From: Limonium bicolor
Lineage: Eukaryota > Streptophyta > Magnoliopsida > Caryophyllales > Plumbaginaceae
Reading direction: 5' to 3'
DNA length: 64,000 nt
NCBI GenBank assembly: GCA_023374045.1
Contig: CM041776.1
Location: forward strand, 344,595,636 to 344,659,635
Position 1 is the first letter of the stretch, and each line of letters opens with the position of its first letter. The notes beneath the pieces were generated by a model. The model saw only the letters and a program-made list of their open reading frames with translations. It was not told where the DNA came from and did no database searches. This document shows, one piece after another, positions 11,134 through 22,289 of this stretch. Position numbers and translations under genes: made by a program.

Positions 11134-13428
11134 TATTATAACCCAAAGTTTGAGGTCAGAATTCTTTTCGCGTTTATTCGTTACAAGTTCATTAAGTGGG
11201 TTGCTTAATCCCTCAGGACATGGAAGTCCTTTTGATTAAAGACAAGGGCGAAGGAGTCTTTCTCCCCTCTGATTTATTCATGGTCAGAATTATCATTTCC
11301 TAACTATTAATTCCTTAATTTCCTTAATCAGTATTTCCCATTTCCTGATCACGTTCTGTTCCACTCACTTATTCCCGTTCAGTTTTGAAAACTGAAGACG
11401 CTCCTCCTCCCTTCTCTTCTCTGCTCTCTCTCTCAACTGTTACGTTCATTCAAGTGTCCAATTCTGTTGTTGATATTTCTACAATCCGAGTTCGGCGGTG
11501 GATCCTTCTCGAGTTCCAGTTTAGATTAAGGTAAACAAGCCGATGTGTTCTTCCTCGATTCTGAATTTAGGATTCTCCTTTCTGATTCTTCTTCTGTAAT
11601 CTGACTAGGAATCAGATTTTGGTCGTTCCCTTGTCGAATTCTGTTTCGGTTGGCGTTCTCTGCGATTTCGTGGGTGAATTCAGGTAAGGTTTGACTTTTG
11701 AGAATCCGTTGTCATGGAAGTTTCTGATTTTGTGAGTTCGAAGTTCTGATCCCGGTCTGTGCTGCATTTGCGTTTTGCTCAGTGTTTTGGAAGGGCTTTC
11801 CCAGATTGCATTTCGGTGACTGCTTTGGTTTGGGCTCTGCTGTTCAGATTGGGGTTCCGTCTCTGTTAATTTGAGGTAGGTGGCTTTCGGATTCGGCTAG
11901 TGTGTTCAGCCTTGGGGAGTTTCAATTTGGAATTTAGTTGCGATCTGTCTCTACGTTGTGTTTGTAAATTTGTCTGTTTAAACTGTTGTTTAAATGTGTA
12001 CAAACCCCAAGGTTGTTTCTAAATTGCTTCTGATTTGAGTATATTTGAGTCTCTGGTTTGTGTGCAATTCGTTTTTGAGAACTGCACTTTTTGATATGTC
12101 CGAACATCCGTCCGGACGTTAACGTTCGGACAGACCCTATTTGTGTTCTGTTTTATGAGTTTTAAAACGTGTCTGGACTTCCGTCCGAGCTTTGATGTTC
12201 GGACGGGGTGCGAGGACAAGTCCGACTTACAAGTCTTGAATGGTGTCCCAACTTGTAAGTCCGGACAGAAGTTCAGACACCCTCTGCTGCTTCTTCTGAC
12301 TTTGGTTCGACATGCGTCCAAACTTTGACATTCGGACACATGTCCAGACATTGCGCGTATCTGATTTCCGAAAAGCGTTCGAACATCCGTCCGAGTTTCG
12401 ATGTTCGGACATCTCTGTCTCCGCCTCTGTTTTAAAGTTCGACTTGCGTCCGAACTTCTATGTTCGGACCCATGTTCGGACATTCGTTGGTTTGGCTTTT
12501 GAGTCTCGACTTGCGTCCGAATTTCGACGCTCGGACACAAGCTCGGACATGGCGCTGTTTATGCCGTAACTTGCTCATTCGAGCTCCGTTTGACTTCCGT
12601 TTGCGGGGTTGGATTCCCCCTTCTGATTTCCAAGCTATCTATATGCTTTGTGGTGCCATTGGTGCACATATGCTTAACCATATTTAAGCTTCTGTTTTGG
12701 GACCTAGTTATCTCTGTATCTGAACCGTGGATGGCTGGTTTAGCTATCCCGTAGCGCGCTGCGTAGGACGTCCTTCTGTTTCACGGGTGGTATCCCCATT
12801 CTGTTCACAGGTTTCCACCTATTCTGCCCACGAGTGATGTTTCCTCGTTCTGTTCACGGATTGTATCCGTTCTGTCTGTATGCTTTGATTGACTAGTGTC
12901 CCACTCTATTTCTGACTCCGTTTGCTTGACTCTGTTTAGTCCTATTGTGGTTGGACTTCTACTTCTGATTTCTGTTACCGAAATGTGGTTATCTTTCCGC
13001 ATTCTCTGAGTTGTCAACATTTTATTAAATGTTTTGAGCATGCTGGTTGATGATGTTGGTCATCTACTGGGCATAGTTGGATGCTCATTCCCCTACTCTT
13101 ACTAACATTGCAGATTGATCAGTGGGGATCACTTTGATCAGCTTCTGGAGTTGGCTTTTGCTTTATTCAGTTCTTTTGAGACTTCTGTGTTATGACATTT
13201 ATAGCCTATGGGCCTTGATGGCATTGACAACTATAGTTGACTTCTGTTTTGACAGTTACTTTGTATTTGAGCTTAAGAATGCTTTGTTACATTTGTTATA
13301 CTTATTTATACAAGTGTTTCGTTTGGGCCTTTGTTTGGTTATTCGTGTGCGATAGTTAGAGCCTATTAAGTAACTATACGCGGCGTGTAATACCCCTAAC
13401 TCCTAGGCCAATGTTTGGGGGTGTTACA
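11134..13428 (+). mobile_element. Solo LTR, about 2.3 kb
   Basis: The insertion is bounded by a 5-bp duplication TTTGG (11129-11133 and 13429-13433) and ends in GGGGGTGTTACA, the same terminus as the gypsy-type LTRs elsewhere in the window, so it reads in plus orientation. It begins TATTATAACCC, a non-canonical start. From about 11400 the plus strand looks like a transcribed leader: a CT-rich run, then several GT-rich segments that could be splice donors. No internal coding domain or second LTR is present, which points to a solo LTR left by recombination. Confidence 0.7.
12085..12560 (+). repeat. Cluster of GTCCGAAC/GTTCGGAC stem-loops
   Basis: About seven units, roughly 65-75 bp apart, each carry GTCCGAA(C) followed after about 6 bases by GTTCGGAC. 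The copy near 12447-12468 is a perfect 8-bp stem with a 6-nt loop (GTCCGAAC, TTCTAT, GTTCGGAC). Others lie near 12098, 12170, 12220-12285, 12318, 12391 and 12516 with small mismatches. A recurring CGACTTGCGTCCGA phrase links the later units. The array makes spurious open frames on both strands. Confidence 0.85.
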
Positions 13429-15054
13429 TTTGGTCTGGTTGTTTTGGCTGGCTGTTTTGTGGTAGTTTTGCTGGTTGTTTTGTGGCTGTTTTGAAAACTA
13501 GTGTTCGGCAGGCGACGGTTTCGTCTGGCTGTTTCAAATAAGTTAGTTTTGTGCAGTGTGTTTACTGTTTTCGTTGTTACAATTAAAATTTTTATATTAC
13601 ATTTTAAAACAACTTTTTGTTAATAAAGTTAAAATATATGTAGATATTCAATTATAGACTTTAATAATTATTATTCTTTATTAATATTTTAGTGACAATT
13701 AATTTATAATATGTATACATATTAATTTATAAATAAATTTTTTACATATATTTGAAAAAATAAAGAAATAAACCATTGTATTTAGAGCAAATATATTAGA
13801 TGTTATATATAAAAATTAAATTTTACGGATTATACATTAGTATTTAATATAATATTTCAAATGTATTAATACTTAAGATTATTTAATTTTTAATGGAATA
13901 AATAATATCATTGAAATGACAAAGCAATTCTTTCTAATAATAAAATAACTAACTGTAAGCATATATATATAGCTATCACTTATTATTTTATTATTATATA
14001 TTGTTTAATTGTTGATAAAATATTTATTTTAAACATATATTTGTAGTTAAAACAATATATTCTATTCAATTAAATATTATTTAATGAAATTCAAAAACAT
14101 AAATTTAAATTTAATACTGGATATGCCAAGAAATGAGAAATAACGTATATTAGCATATAAAATTATTCTTTAATTATTAAGCACGACATAAAACATATAA
14201 TAACTTTGATATACTGACAAACCATAATAGTTTGTACAAAAGTTTTGTAATTAATCATTACTTAGCAAGTTGAGTACTTATAATTGATATTTCTAAAATA
14301 TACTACAAATATTTTGTACTCTAATAATTTTGATATAATTGAAAGTTTACATCATAATTTTTATTAGTTTGCTCTTTTCCTTGTAGAATATTTTATTATA
14401 ATTGATAGATAGTAATAGTTTTAAATGACTATTTATCCGTATCTGAATAAACAATTTAGAAAAACACTACTAGTTTAAAACTATTGTTCTATATTATTTT
14501 CATTAATTTATAATTTAGTATACCAATCTATATAAAAAAACTAAAAATAAAAAAGGGAAAATAAACTAATTTATAATATATTAATCTATATATTTCAATG
14601 TTAATTTAATTTTGTGTCAAATTTAATATATAATATCATTTTTAAAATATAATTATAAATATTGAAAATTTAAATTAGTTTATTAAAAATTAATTAATAT
14701 TCTTAAAATATTCTCGCCCGTTTTCTGGCTCCGCCTCTGTTTACGGTATTCATTATATTTGCGCATAAATTGTTGGTTGTTTTGTGGTTGTTTTGTGGTT
14801 GTTTTGTGCTGGTATATTTGTGACTGTTTTGAAAAATGTTGTTCAGTGATAACGGTTTGACATTTTTTGTCAAAAATATCAAACTCAAAAATACCACATT
14901 TATACCACATATATATCATCACCGAACGCACCCTAAGAAATTATCTAGCCTTATCAAAACTTTCTTCCTCTTTTATTTTCTTTTTTTTTTATAAAAAAAC
15001 TCTCTTCCTGTGTGCCACTTTTTTATTAGACTAAATCTCGATGTGAAAGATTAT

Positions 15055-16018
15055 GGCCCTGTTCGTTCCTGGGCTCAATTATAGAGCTCGGTGAAAAGTC
15101 TGGCTTATTGTATTATTGGGTGGGTTATTCAGACTAGCTTATCGTTGGGCTGTTAAACTATCCGTTCGATTTTGGGCTTATTTGTAAAGCTGGCAAACAA
15201 CATGAATTTACTAAATTGTCCTTGCTTTCGTTACCAACATTCTAGACACTTGTCTCGCCGCCTTCTTGACCAATGTAGGCGCTGAAGGGATTCTGCACAT
15301 CAAAAGAAACAGAGATTGGGGTCTGGTCTGACTATCAAGACAACCATGGAACCGCAAAATTAAGGGTTTGCACTCATGGTTGGACGATAATGTTGATTAT
15401 TCTTTAACCAAGTCACCAAATCTGAAACAATGATAAGAGTAGGTTATGACAATGTAGCTGCCATAGGAAGGGGAGGAAATGAAAGCACGAACTACCTCAC
15501 TATTCGGCTGTGCTGGTTTGGGCTCCTTGGAAGGCGTGCATGGCCAAATGAGAACAACAACAGGACGACAATGGGACGAAATCAAAGTTCCAACCGAAAT
15601 TCAACTCACAATTCAATTTTGATGTGTTGATGCAGGTTGTAGATGTTATGATGGGGAGTAGCGGAAGATAGATTGCCACGACAGAATTCATGCCAAGGAT
15701 TTGCCAGATCCGGGGTTGGACAGACTACGCTCTCCGGCACATTCAAATCCTCTACTCTAGTTGCACTGGGATTGACATGGCCGTCAACCAGAAAAGGACA
15801 GTAATTGAGGGGCAATATGGTATTATTTTTCCATGTAGGTAGCTTGTATCGGGGCTTTAATTCTGAAACGCAACAAAACCAAGATCTATTATAAAGTCAC
15901 CTTTCGAGCTTAAAAGGAGAGATTTTCACCGGGTCAAACGAAATAATTATAGTCAAGGCTTTATCTTTAATGCCCGTAAAGCTACAAATCGCTGTAAAGC
16001 TCGGTAACGAACGGACCC
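15055..16018. mobile_element. Non-autonomous DNA transposon with TAT duplication
   Basis: The ends GGCCCTGTTCGTT (15055) and AACGAACGGACCC (to 16018) are near-complementary. Further inward, GAGCTCGGTG (left) and AAGCTCGGTAACG (right) continue a degenerate similarity. TAT flanks both sides (15052-15054 and 16019-16021). The ends resemble the GGGCCTGTTCGG-type termini of plant PIF/Harbinger or related MITEs. The 964-bp body encodes no recognisable transposase. Confidence 0.65.
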
Positions 16019-16167
16019 TATACTAACATCTAGTCGATCTTAAACTTAACGAACACGAGAATGAGATTTGCACCGACTCTTCAACTGATTTGGTATTTTT
16101 ATTTGAATATAAAGCTAATAGTCATCGTAATCAGGTATATTAATTCATGAACTAACTAACAGTAGTT

Positions 16168-17009
16168 TAGGGATGGCAATGGGTCCGTGGGTACCCATTT
16201 CACCCGATCACCCGACCCGCTAAAACGGGTGAAAAACCCGCATAAAACGGGTGAAAAACGGGTGACGGGTGGAATGGGTGTGGGTGCGGGTGCGGGTCGG
16301 GTCACCCGACCCGCTCACCCGCATAGATTATATATATATATATTGTTACTTATTATTCATTCTCCTTTTCTCACGATTTTGTAACCCGAACTAGTGAACA
16401 AGGAATATTCATGCTCTTGGTGACTGTGCCATTCTTTATTCACACCACTCTCTGCAACCCTAACTGGCAAACATGGAACAAAGATGTTTTGTGCCTCTAT
16501 TTTCTTTCTTCACTCTCAGTAATTCTGAAACCCTAACTGAAAAACAAATAACTTACATGCTCTACGAAGTTTTCCATTCTCTTCACTGAAGGTAATTATT
16601 TATGAATCCTAACAAGCGAACATTGAGCATACATGCTTTGCGCCTCTATTTTCTCTCTTCACTCATGGTAATTTTGCAACCATAATTAGCGAATATGGAC
16701 GTACATGCTTTGTGCAATATTTCATTATTTTCTCAGAAGTAAATTTTGCAACCCTAACCGGCGAACATAGAACATACAGGCTCTATGTCTCTATTTTCTC
16801 TCCACTCACAGTAATTTGTAAACCTAACTGGCGAACAAGGAAAAAGAAAAACAAACGGGTTCACCCGCTTCACCCGCAGGTGACGGGTGAAACGGGTGAT
16901 GGGTGATACATAACGGGTGACGGGTCGGGTATGGGTGGAGTGGATGAAGTTGGGTGATGGGTGCGGGTGATGGTCCACCCGACCCAAACCCGACCCATTG
17001 CCATCCCTA
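16168..17009. mobile_element. Ac-like hAT non-autonomous transposon
   Basis: The element has perfect 12-bp terminal inverted repeats, TAGGGATGGCAA and TTGCCATCCCTA, and a perfect 8-bp target duplication CAGTAGTT (16160-16167 and 17010-17017), the hAT signature. The termini resemble those of maize Ac, and AAACGGGTGA motifs echo the AAACGG transposase-binding motif of Ac. Both subterminal regions (about 16185-16325 and 16855-16998) are dense in ACGGGTGA or its complement TCACCCG. There is no transposase; the centre is a degenerate tandem array. Confidence 0.92.
16385..16850. repeat. Degenerate tandem array inside the hAT element
   Basis: A unit of roughly 80-90 bp recurs about five to six times. 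Its core phrases are AACCCTAACTGGCGAACA, then CATGCTTTGTGCCTCTATTTT, then TCTTCACTCACAGTAATT. The last copy (from about 16745) is the best preserved. Confidence 0.75.
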
Positions 17010-17126
17010 CAGTAGTTGCCTCGTAATTGTTCATAAACCGGTGCAATTTTACAGGTAATCTTCGGAAATCATGAAATAGATTTAGTTAGTAATTTCTGCC
17101 ATTTTTTATCAAGTAATAAGCACAGT

Positions 17127-17850
17127 GCTGCGTTCGGTCTCGGTACTTATGTGGTATAAATGTGGTATTTTTGAGTTTGACATTTTTGACAAAAAATGTC
17201 AAACCGTCACTTCCGAACAACAATTTTCAAAACAGCCACAAATATACCAGCACAAAACTACCACAAAACAACCAACAATTTATACTGCAAATATAATGAA
17301 TACTGCAGACAGAGGCAGAGCCAGAAAACTGTAATGAAGGGGACAAGAATATTTTAATAATATTAATTAATATTTAAAAATTAATTTTTAAAAATTAATT
17401 TAAATTTTCAATATTTATACTTATATTTTAAAAACGATTTTATATATTAAATTTGACACAAAATTAAATTAAAATTGAAATATATAGATTAATATATTAT
17501 AAATTAGTTTTTTTTTTTATTTTTTTATTTTTAGTTTTTTTATAAAGATTAGCATATAAATTATAAATTAATGAAAATAATATAGAACAATAGTTTTAAA
17601 CTAGTAGTGTTTTTCTAAATTGTTTATTCAGATATGGGTAAATAGTCTCTTAAATATTTTAACTACAAATATATGTTTAAAATAAATATTTTATCAATAA
17701 TTAAACAATATATAATAATAAAATAATAAGTGATATATATACAGTCAATTATTTTATTATTAGAAAGAATTGTTTTTTCATTTCAATGATATTATTTATT
17801 CCATTAAAAATTAAAATAATCTTAAGTATTAATATCTATTTTAAACTTCA
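17127..17850. mobile_element. Truncated second copy of the 11097-14933 element
   Basis: From GCTGCGTTCGG at 17127 the sequence follows the complement of 14930 leftwards: ATGTGGTATAAATGTGG, then GACAAAAAATGTCAAACCG, the AACAACC-rich subterminal block, then the AT-rich body down to about 13840. A block matching about 14070-14420 is missing. No second terminus is seen, so the copy is truncated at about 17850. With the first copy it forms a long inverted pair about 2.2 kb apart. Confidence 0.8.
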
Positions 17851-18321
17851 AGTTAGTTTTAATCTCAAAATAAAACTCACACGCCTAAAAATTTGGAACC
17901 GTCCAGTAGTTTTCTTTCCGCGTTTTCCCCGACCTGTAGCTAGGACCGAATCATTTTATACCATTCATAAAACAGACTGATAGAACGGCTGTCTGTCTAT
18001 ATTGAGGGGGTCATTTTGTATTTTACGTTTATAGAGGTCTATATGAATTGTTTTTCTTAAAAGCATATGATAAGCTGATTCTTGCTCTACAAATTTATCT
18101 ACTCTTATTTAAGTCCAAATTTGTTTATTTTGCTACAACTGAAACAAAATAAGAAATAGCCTAATAATTTTTAATGGACTTATCTCTAGGCTAATGTTTA
18201 TTTTACAATAAAAAATTATACAATTTGTTAGATTTTTTCATTGTTATGCTTTAAATAATTATACATTAGTGTGACAAATTATAAACAATTCTTATTAATA
18301 AATGTTTATATAGTTTTATTT
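17851..18321. other. Intergenic, no feature recognised
   Basis: A slightly GC-richer patch at 17880-17990 interrupts AT-rich DNA. No gene or repeat is assigned. Confidence 0.5.
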
Positions 18322-18821
18322 AGAGTAAATTACTCAAAACCTTATTGAGGATTTGGGATATTACAATTAACACTCTTGTGTTTATCATAATTATTGGTAA
18401 TCACCTCAAGGTTAAGGTATATTTGACTACGAGCCCCCGAACTATAACTCTGTGATAAAAACGTTAACTATGTGATGACCTATCAGCTTAATCACATTAA
18501 TAATGTCAGACTGAACAACAAAATTGCTTAATCAACATCATCTAACTCTCACTCATCCTACTTTAGATGCATTTTCAAGGAAGAGTTGACATTTTTAGGA
18601 AAATAACAATGCAGATTAACTAGTGTTTTTTATCCAGCATGACCTTATTATTATGATTAAGCTGATAAGTTAACACATAGTTAACTTCCTGATAACAGAG
18701 TTATAATTCGGGGGCTCGTAGTCAATGATACCTTATCGTGGTGGTTACCAGTAATTATGATAAACACAAGGGGATTAACTATAATATCTTAAATTCTAAA
18801 GGGTTCCGAGTAATTTACTCT
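18322..18821. repeat. 500-bp foldback (long-TIR) element
   Basis: The two ends, AGAGTAAATTACTC and GAGTAATTTACTCT, open arms of roughly 190 bp that are complementary along their length (for example CGAGCCCCCGAACTATAACT in the left arm and its complement near 18698). About 100 bp of unrelated sequence separates the arms. TTTATTT occurs outside both ends, consistent with a target duplication of about 7-8 bp. It resembles a long-TIR MITE of a Mutator or hAT lineage, with no coding sequence. Confidence 0.85.
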
Positions 18822-20335
18822 TTTATTTATTTTAAAATATTATTTATATTATATTAGTATTTATATAATTCATTGCAACTTTTCCAATGACTATATGAAC
18901 TAGAAGTTTGACCACATATAACAAATTAGTTATTGCTCTTAACTATTTATTGTTGATTGTGATTTGATATAAATTTCTAGAGGATAAATATCTACCAAAA
19001 TATTATATATATATAACAAACATATTTGTAATGTCTAAGATTGTGCAAATTGTTTGACCTGGACAACCGAGGTGGTGGAGTAAGGATTGGAGATCAGTTG
19101 ATCCTATTCCTTCAACCTCAATTTTCTCATCCTAGCCTGTCACATAAAGTTTGTCTTGAGTGATTTATCCGGTCGATGTTGTAGGTGCTCGTATCACCTA
19201 TTGGTTTACTCATAGCGGACCCTCTAAGAGTAACAACTGTGGATTCCCACATACAGAAAAAAAAGTGTGCGCAGATTATGATCATGCACAAATTTTGAAA
19301 GACTTGAGGCTTAAAATGGGGAGTGGCTCATGTGCTGCGAGTACTCTGTCGCAGGAGTGCTGCACTTAGCAAAACACCGTGCATTGCGGCTCACGCAATC
19401 TGATTATGAATACTGAGCCATTTCGCATTATATTATCAAGTTTTGTATTGTAGTAATTTTCTCTTTTTTTTTCTTCTAATGTCTATTTGTACTTGACAAA
19501 AACTGTAACCGATTTAGAAATTATGATTATAAATTTAGGATGGTAAAAAAATTCAAACGAAAATTGATATGTGAGTGACTTTATTTTTAAATATATAATA
19601 AAAATATTTCATAAAACGTAGAAAAAAGTAATTTGATTTCTACAAGTATAAATTAATACTGTAGTTTTTACTGGACCAAAAGTTGATAGTTTACATAAAA
19701 TATACAAAATTTATAAGTAAGACTAACTATGTATAAACTGATAAACTTATACAATTAAAATAACTAAGAGAATTATAAAATGTTTCTAATTTAATTAGTT
19801 ACATTTCTTGTTTTATGATTTCTTTTTCTTATTTATCTGGTGAAAATTAATTTTACACTTTTTTAATAATGATATGTACACCATCATATTTTAGAATCTT
19901 TCACCTTATTTTAATAGATCAGTAATGTCATACACCTTCCCCATCTCTATCACATTTTTATTACATTTCTAATGTATTTTTCTTTCTTTTATGTCTATCA
20001 TTATGTCCAACTTTATATATTGATTCATGTTAACATATTCCAAATATTTTGGATATAAGACTTCGTTTTTGTTATTGTTGTATACCTAAAAGATATTTAA
20101 TATCTAACAAAAGTTAGTTACAAAATTTTATAAGAATTTATTTAATATATTATAAAGTTTTGAATAGTTACTCCTTAAGATAGAATATAATATGGTTTAA
20201 CAATAAACAAATTAGGTTTAAAAGTAGACAAAACATTATTTAGGTATATAATTTAAATAAAACAATGAGTTACATTATACAGAAGTATTACATTAACTAA
20301 CATATTTTGAATAATTACAATAAGCCTTTGACATT
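18822..20335. other. AT-rich intergenic DNA
   Basis: No gene is recognised. A modest-GC island at about 19055-19410 contains a short frame (19160-19369) without a recognisable family; it may be an old transposon scrap. Confidence 0.4.
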
Positions 20336-21890
20336 TTTAATATTCCTATGGTGGTCTTATAGTTTATGGGGTAGGATAATTTTTTTAACTCGTTCTATAC
20401 TTTATAGTGTCGTCACTTACTCGACAATCAGCCGTCGACATTTTTAACTTTCCTAGGGTGGTTTAAGGGTTTATGGTGTAAAATATTTTTTAGCTCGTTT
20501 TATACTTTATAATGTCACCACTAACTCAACGTTTTAATTTCTTATGGTGGTTTTCAGGGTTTGTGGTATAGAATAATCTTTTATTAACTTTTTCTATACT
20601 TTATAATGTCGCTACTGACTTGGCAATAAGTCTTCGATGTTTTAAGATTTCATAGGGTGGTTTTTGGGGTGGGTTTGTGGTGTAGGATAATCTTTTTTTA
20701 TTCATTATATTCTTTATAACGCCGACACTGACTCGACAGGTGACTCGACAGGTTTTTAGGGTTTGTGGTTCAAGGATTAGGGTCTACCATAATCCCTTCA
20801 CTACAAACCCTAAAAATGCCTTCGACATTTTAATATTTTATAGGGTGGATTTTGGGGTGTAGGGTAATCTTTTTTAACTAAGTCTATACTTTATAATATC
20901 GCAACTGACTCAGCAATAAGCCTTTGACGTTTTAAGATTTCCTAGGGTGGTTTTTGAGGTGGTTTGTGGTGTAGCTAATCTTTTTTATTCATTCTATTCT
21001 TTATAATATTGACACTGACTCGACAGATTTTTAAGGTTTGTAGTTCATAGATTAGGGGTCCTTCATTACAAACCATAAAAATGCCTTCAATGTTTCAATA
21101 TTTTCTAGGGAGGATTTTGGGGTGGGTTTATGGTGTAGGGTAATCTTTTTTAACTAAGTCTATACTTTATAATGTCGCAACTGACTTGACAATAAGCCTT
21201 CGACGTTTTAAGATTTCCTAGGGTGGTTTTGGGGGTGTAGGGTAATTTTTTTTTTATTCATTCTATTCTTTATAATGTCAACACTTACTCGATAAGTTTT
21301 TAGGGTATGTAGTGAAGACCCTAATCCCTTCACTACAAACCCTAAAAATCCTTCAACATTTTAATATTTTCTAGGGTGAATTTTGGGGTGGGTTTGTGGT
21401 GTATGGTAATCTTTTTTAACTAAGTCTATACTTTATAATGTCGCAACTGACTCGGCAATAAGCCTTCGACGTTTTAAGATTTTCTATGGTGGTTTTGGGT
21501 TGGGTTTGTGGTGTAGGGTAATCTTTTTTATTCATTCTATTTTTTATAATATCGCCACTAACTCGACAAGTTTTTAGGGTTTGTGGTTCAGGGATTATGG
21601 TCCCTTCATTACAAACCCTAAAAATGACTTCGACATTTTAATATTTTCTAGAGTGGATTTAGGGGTGGGCTTATGGTGTAGGATAATCTTTTTTAACTAA
21701 TTCTATACTTTATAATATCCCAACTGGCTCTACAATATGCCTTGGACATTTTAAGATTTCTTAGGTTGGTTTTTTGGGTGAGTTTATGGTGTAGGTTAAT
21801 CTTTTTTTAATTCATTCTATTCTTTATAATGTCGACACTGACTCGACAGATTTTTAGGGTTTGTGGTTCAGGGATTAGGGTCGTTATTAT
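20336..21890. repeat. Satellite with a repeat of about 280 bp containing telomere-like hairpins
   Basis: The anchor phrase TATACTTTATAATGTCGC or TATTCTTTATAATGTCGAC occurs about 12 times (near 20400, 20505, 20605, 20712, 20890, 21000, 21170, 21270, 21430, 21545, 21710, 21825). Spacing alternates between about 105 and about 170 bp from 20605 on, so two monomer types form a higher-order unit of about 275-285 bp repeated about four times. Each unit carries TTTTTAGGGTTTGTGG facing ACTACAAACCCTAAAAAT, a hairpin built from plant telomere-like TTTAGGG/CCCTAAA motifs (20751-20817 and near 21023, 21296, 21570; the last, near 21851, keeps one arm only). Confidence 0.88.
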
Positions 21891-21999
21891 ATGCCATTCA
21901 TACAGTAATAAATATGCCATAAGTTTACATAATACTAGCCATGATTTCATATCATTAATATGAAAAACTACTCAATTCAATTTTAACTTTCCAAATAAT

Positions 22000-22285
22000 A
22001 GGTTAACCATTTACAATTGATAGGTTAACCATTTACGAATGACAAGTTAACCCTTTACATGCGAAAGGTTAATCATTTATGATTGACAAGTTAACCATTT
22101 ACATGTGACAAGTTAACCATTTACATGAAACATGTTAACCATTTATGAATGACAGGTTAGCCATTTACATGTGACAGGTTAACCATTTATATGTGACAGG
22201 TTAATCATTTACATGCGACAGGTTAACCATTTATATGCGACAGGTCAACCATTTATGATTGACAGGTTAACCATTTACATGCGAC
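22000..22285. repeat. 22-bp minisatellite, 13 copies
   Basis: Thirteen consecutive 22-bp units have the consensus AGGTTAACCATTTACATGYGAC with no length change. The first seven bases vary little (AGGTTAA/AAGTTAA) and the last eight vary most. A decayed fourteenth copy follows. There are no unique spacers, so this is not a CRISPR-like array. Confidence 0.95.
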
Positions 22286-22289
22286 AGGT

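Larger units (their letters stand above)
11097..14933. mobile_element. PIF/Harbinger-like non-autonomous element carrying a nested LTR
   Basis: The left end GGCTGCGTTCGG (11097) and right end CCGAACGCACCC (14922-14933) are inverted repeats flanked by TAA on both sides (11094-11096 and 14934-14936), the 3-bp duplication typical of PIF/Harbinger. Subterminal TTGTTTTGTGG repeats occur on both sides (about 13437-13490 and 14765-14815). A nested insertion occupies 11134-13428; without it the element is about 1.5 kb, AT-rich and has no transposase. A truncated relative lies in opposite orientation at 17127-17850. Confidence 0.75.

Noticed and set aside
12019..12540. Minus-strand open frame of 173 codons
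   Set aside because: It is produced by the GTCCGAAC palindrome array; the protein is a Ser/Arg/Cys-rich repeat artefact.
22000..22285. CRISPR-like array
   Set aside because: Units are contiguous 22-bp repeats without unique spacers, in a plant genome.
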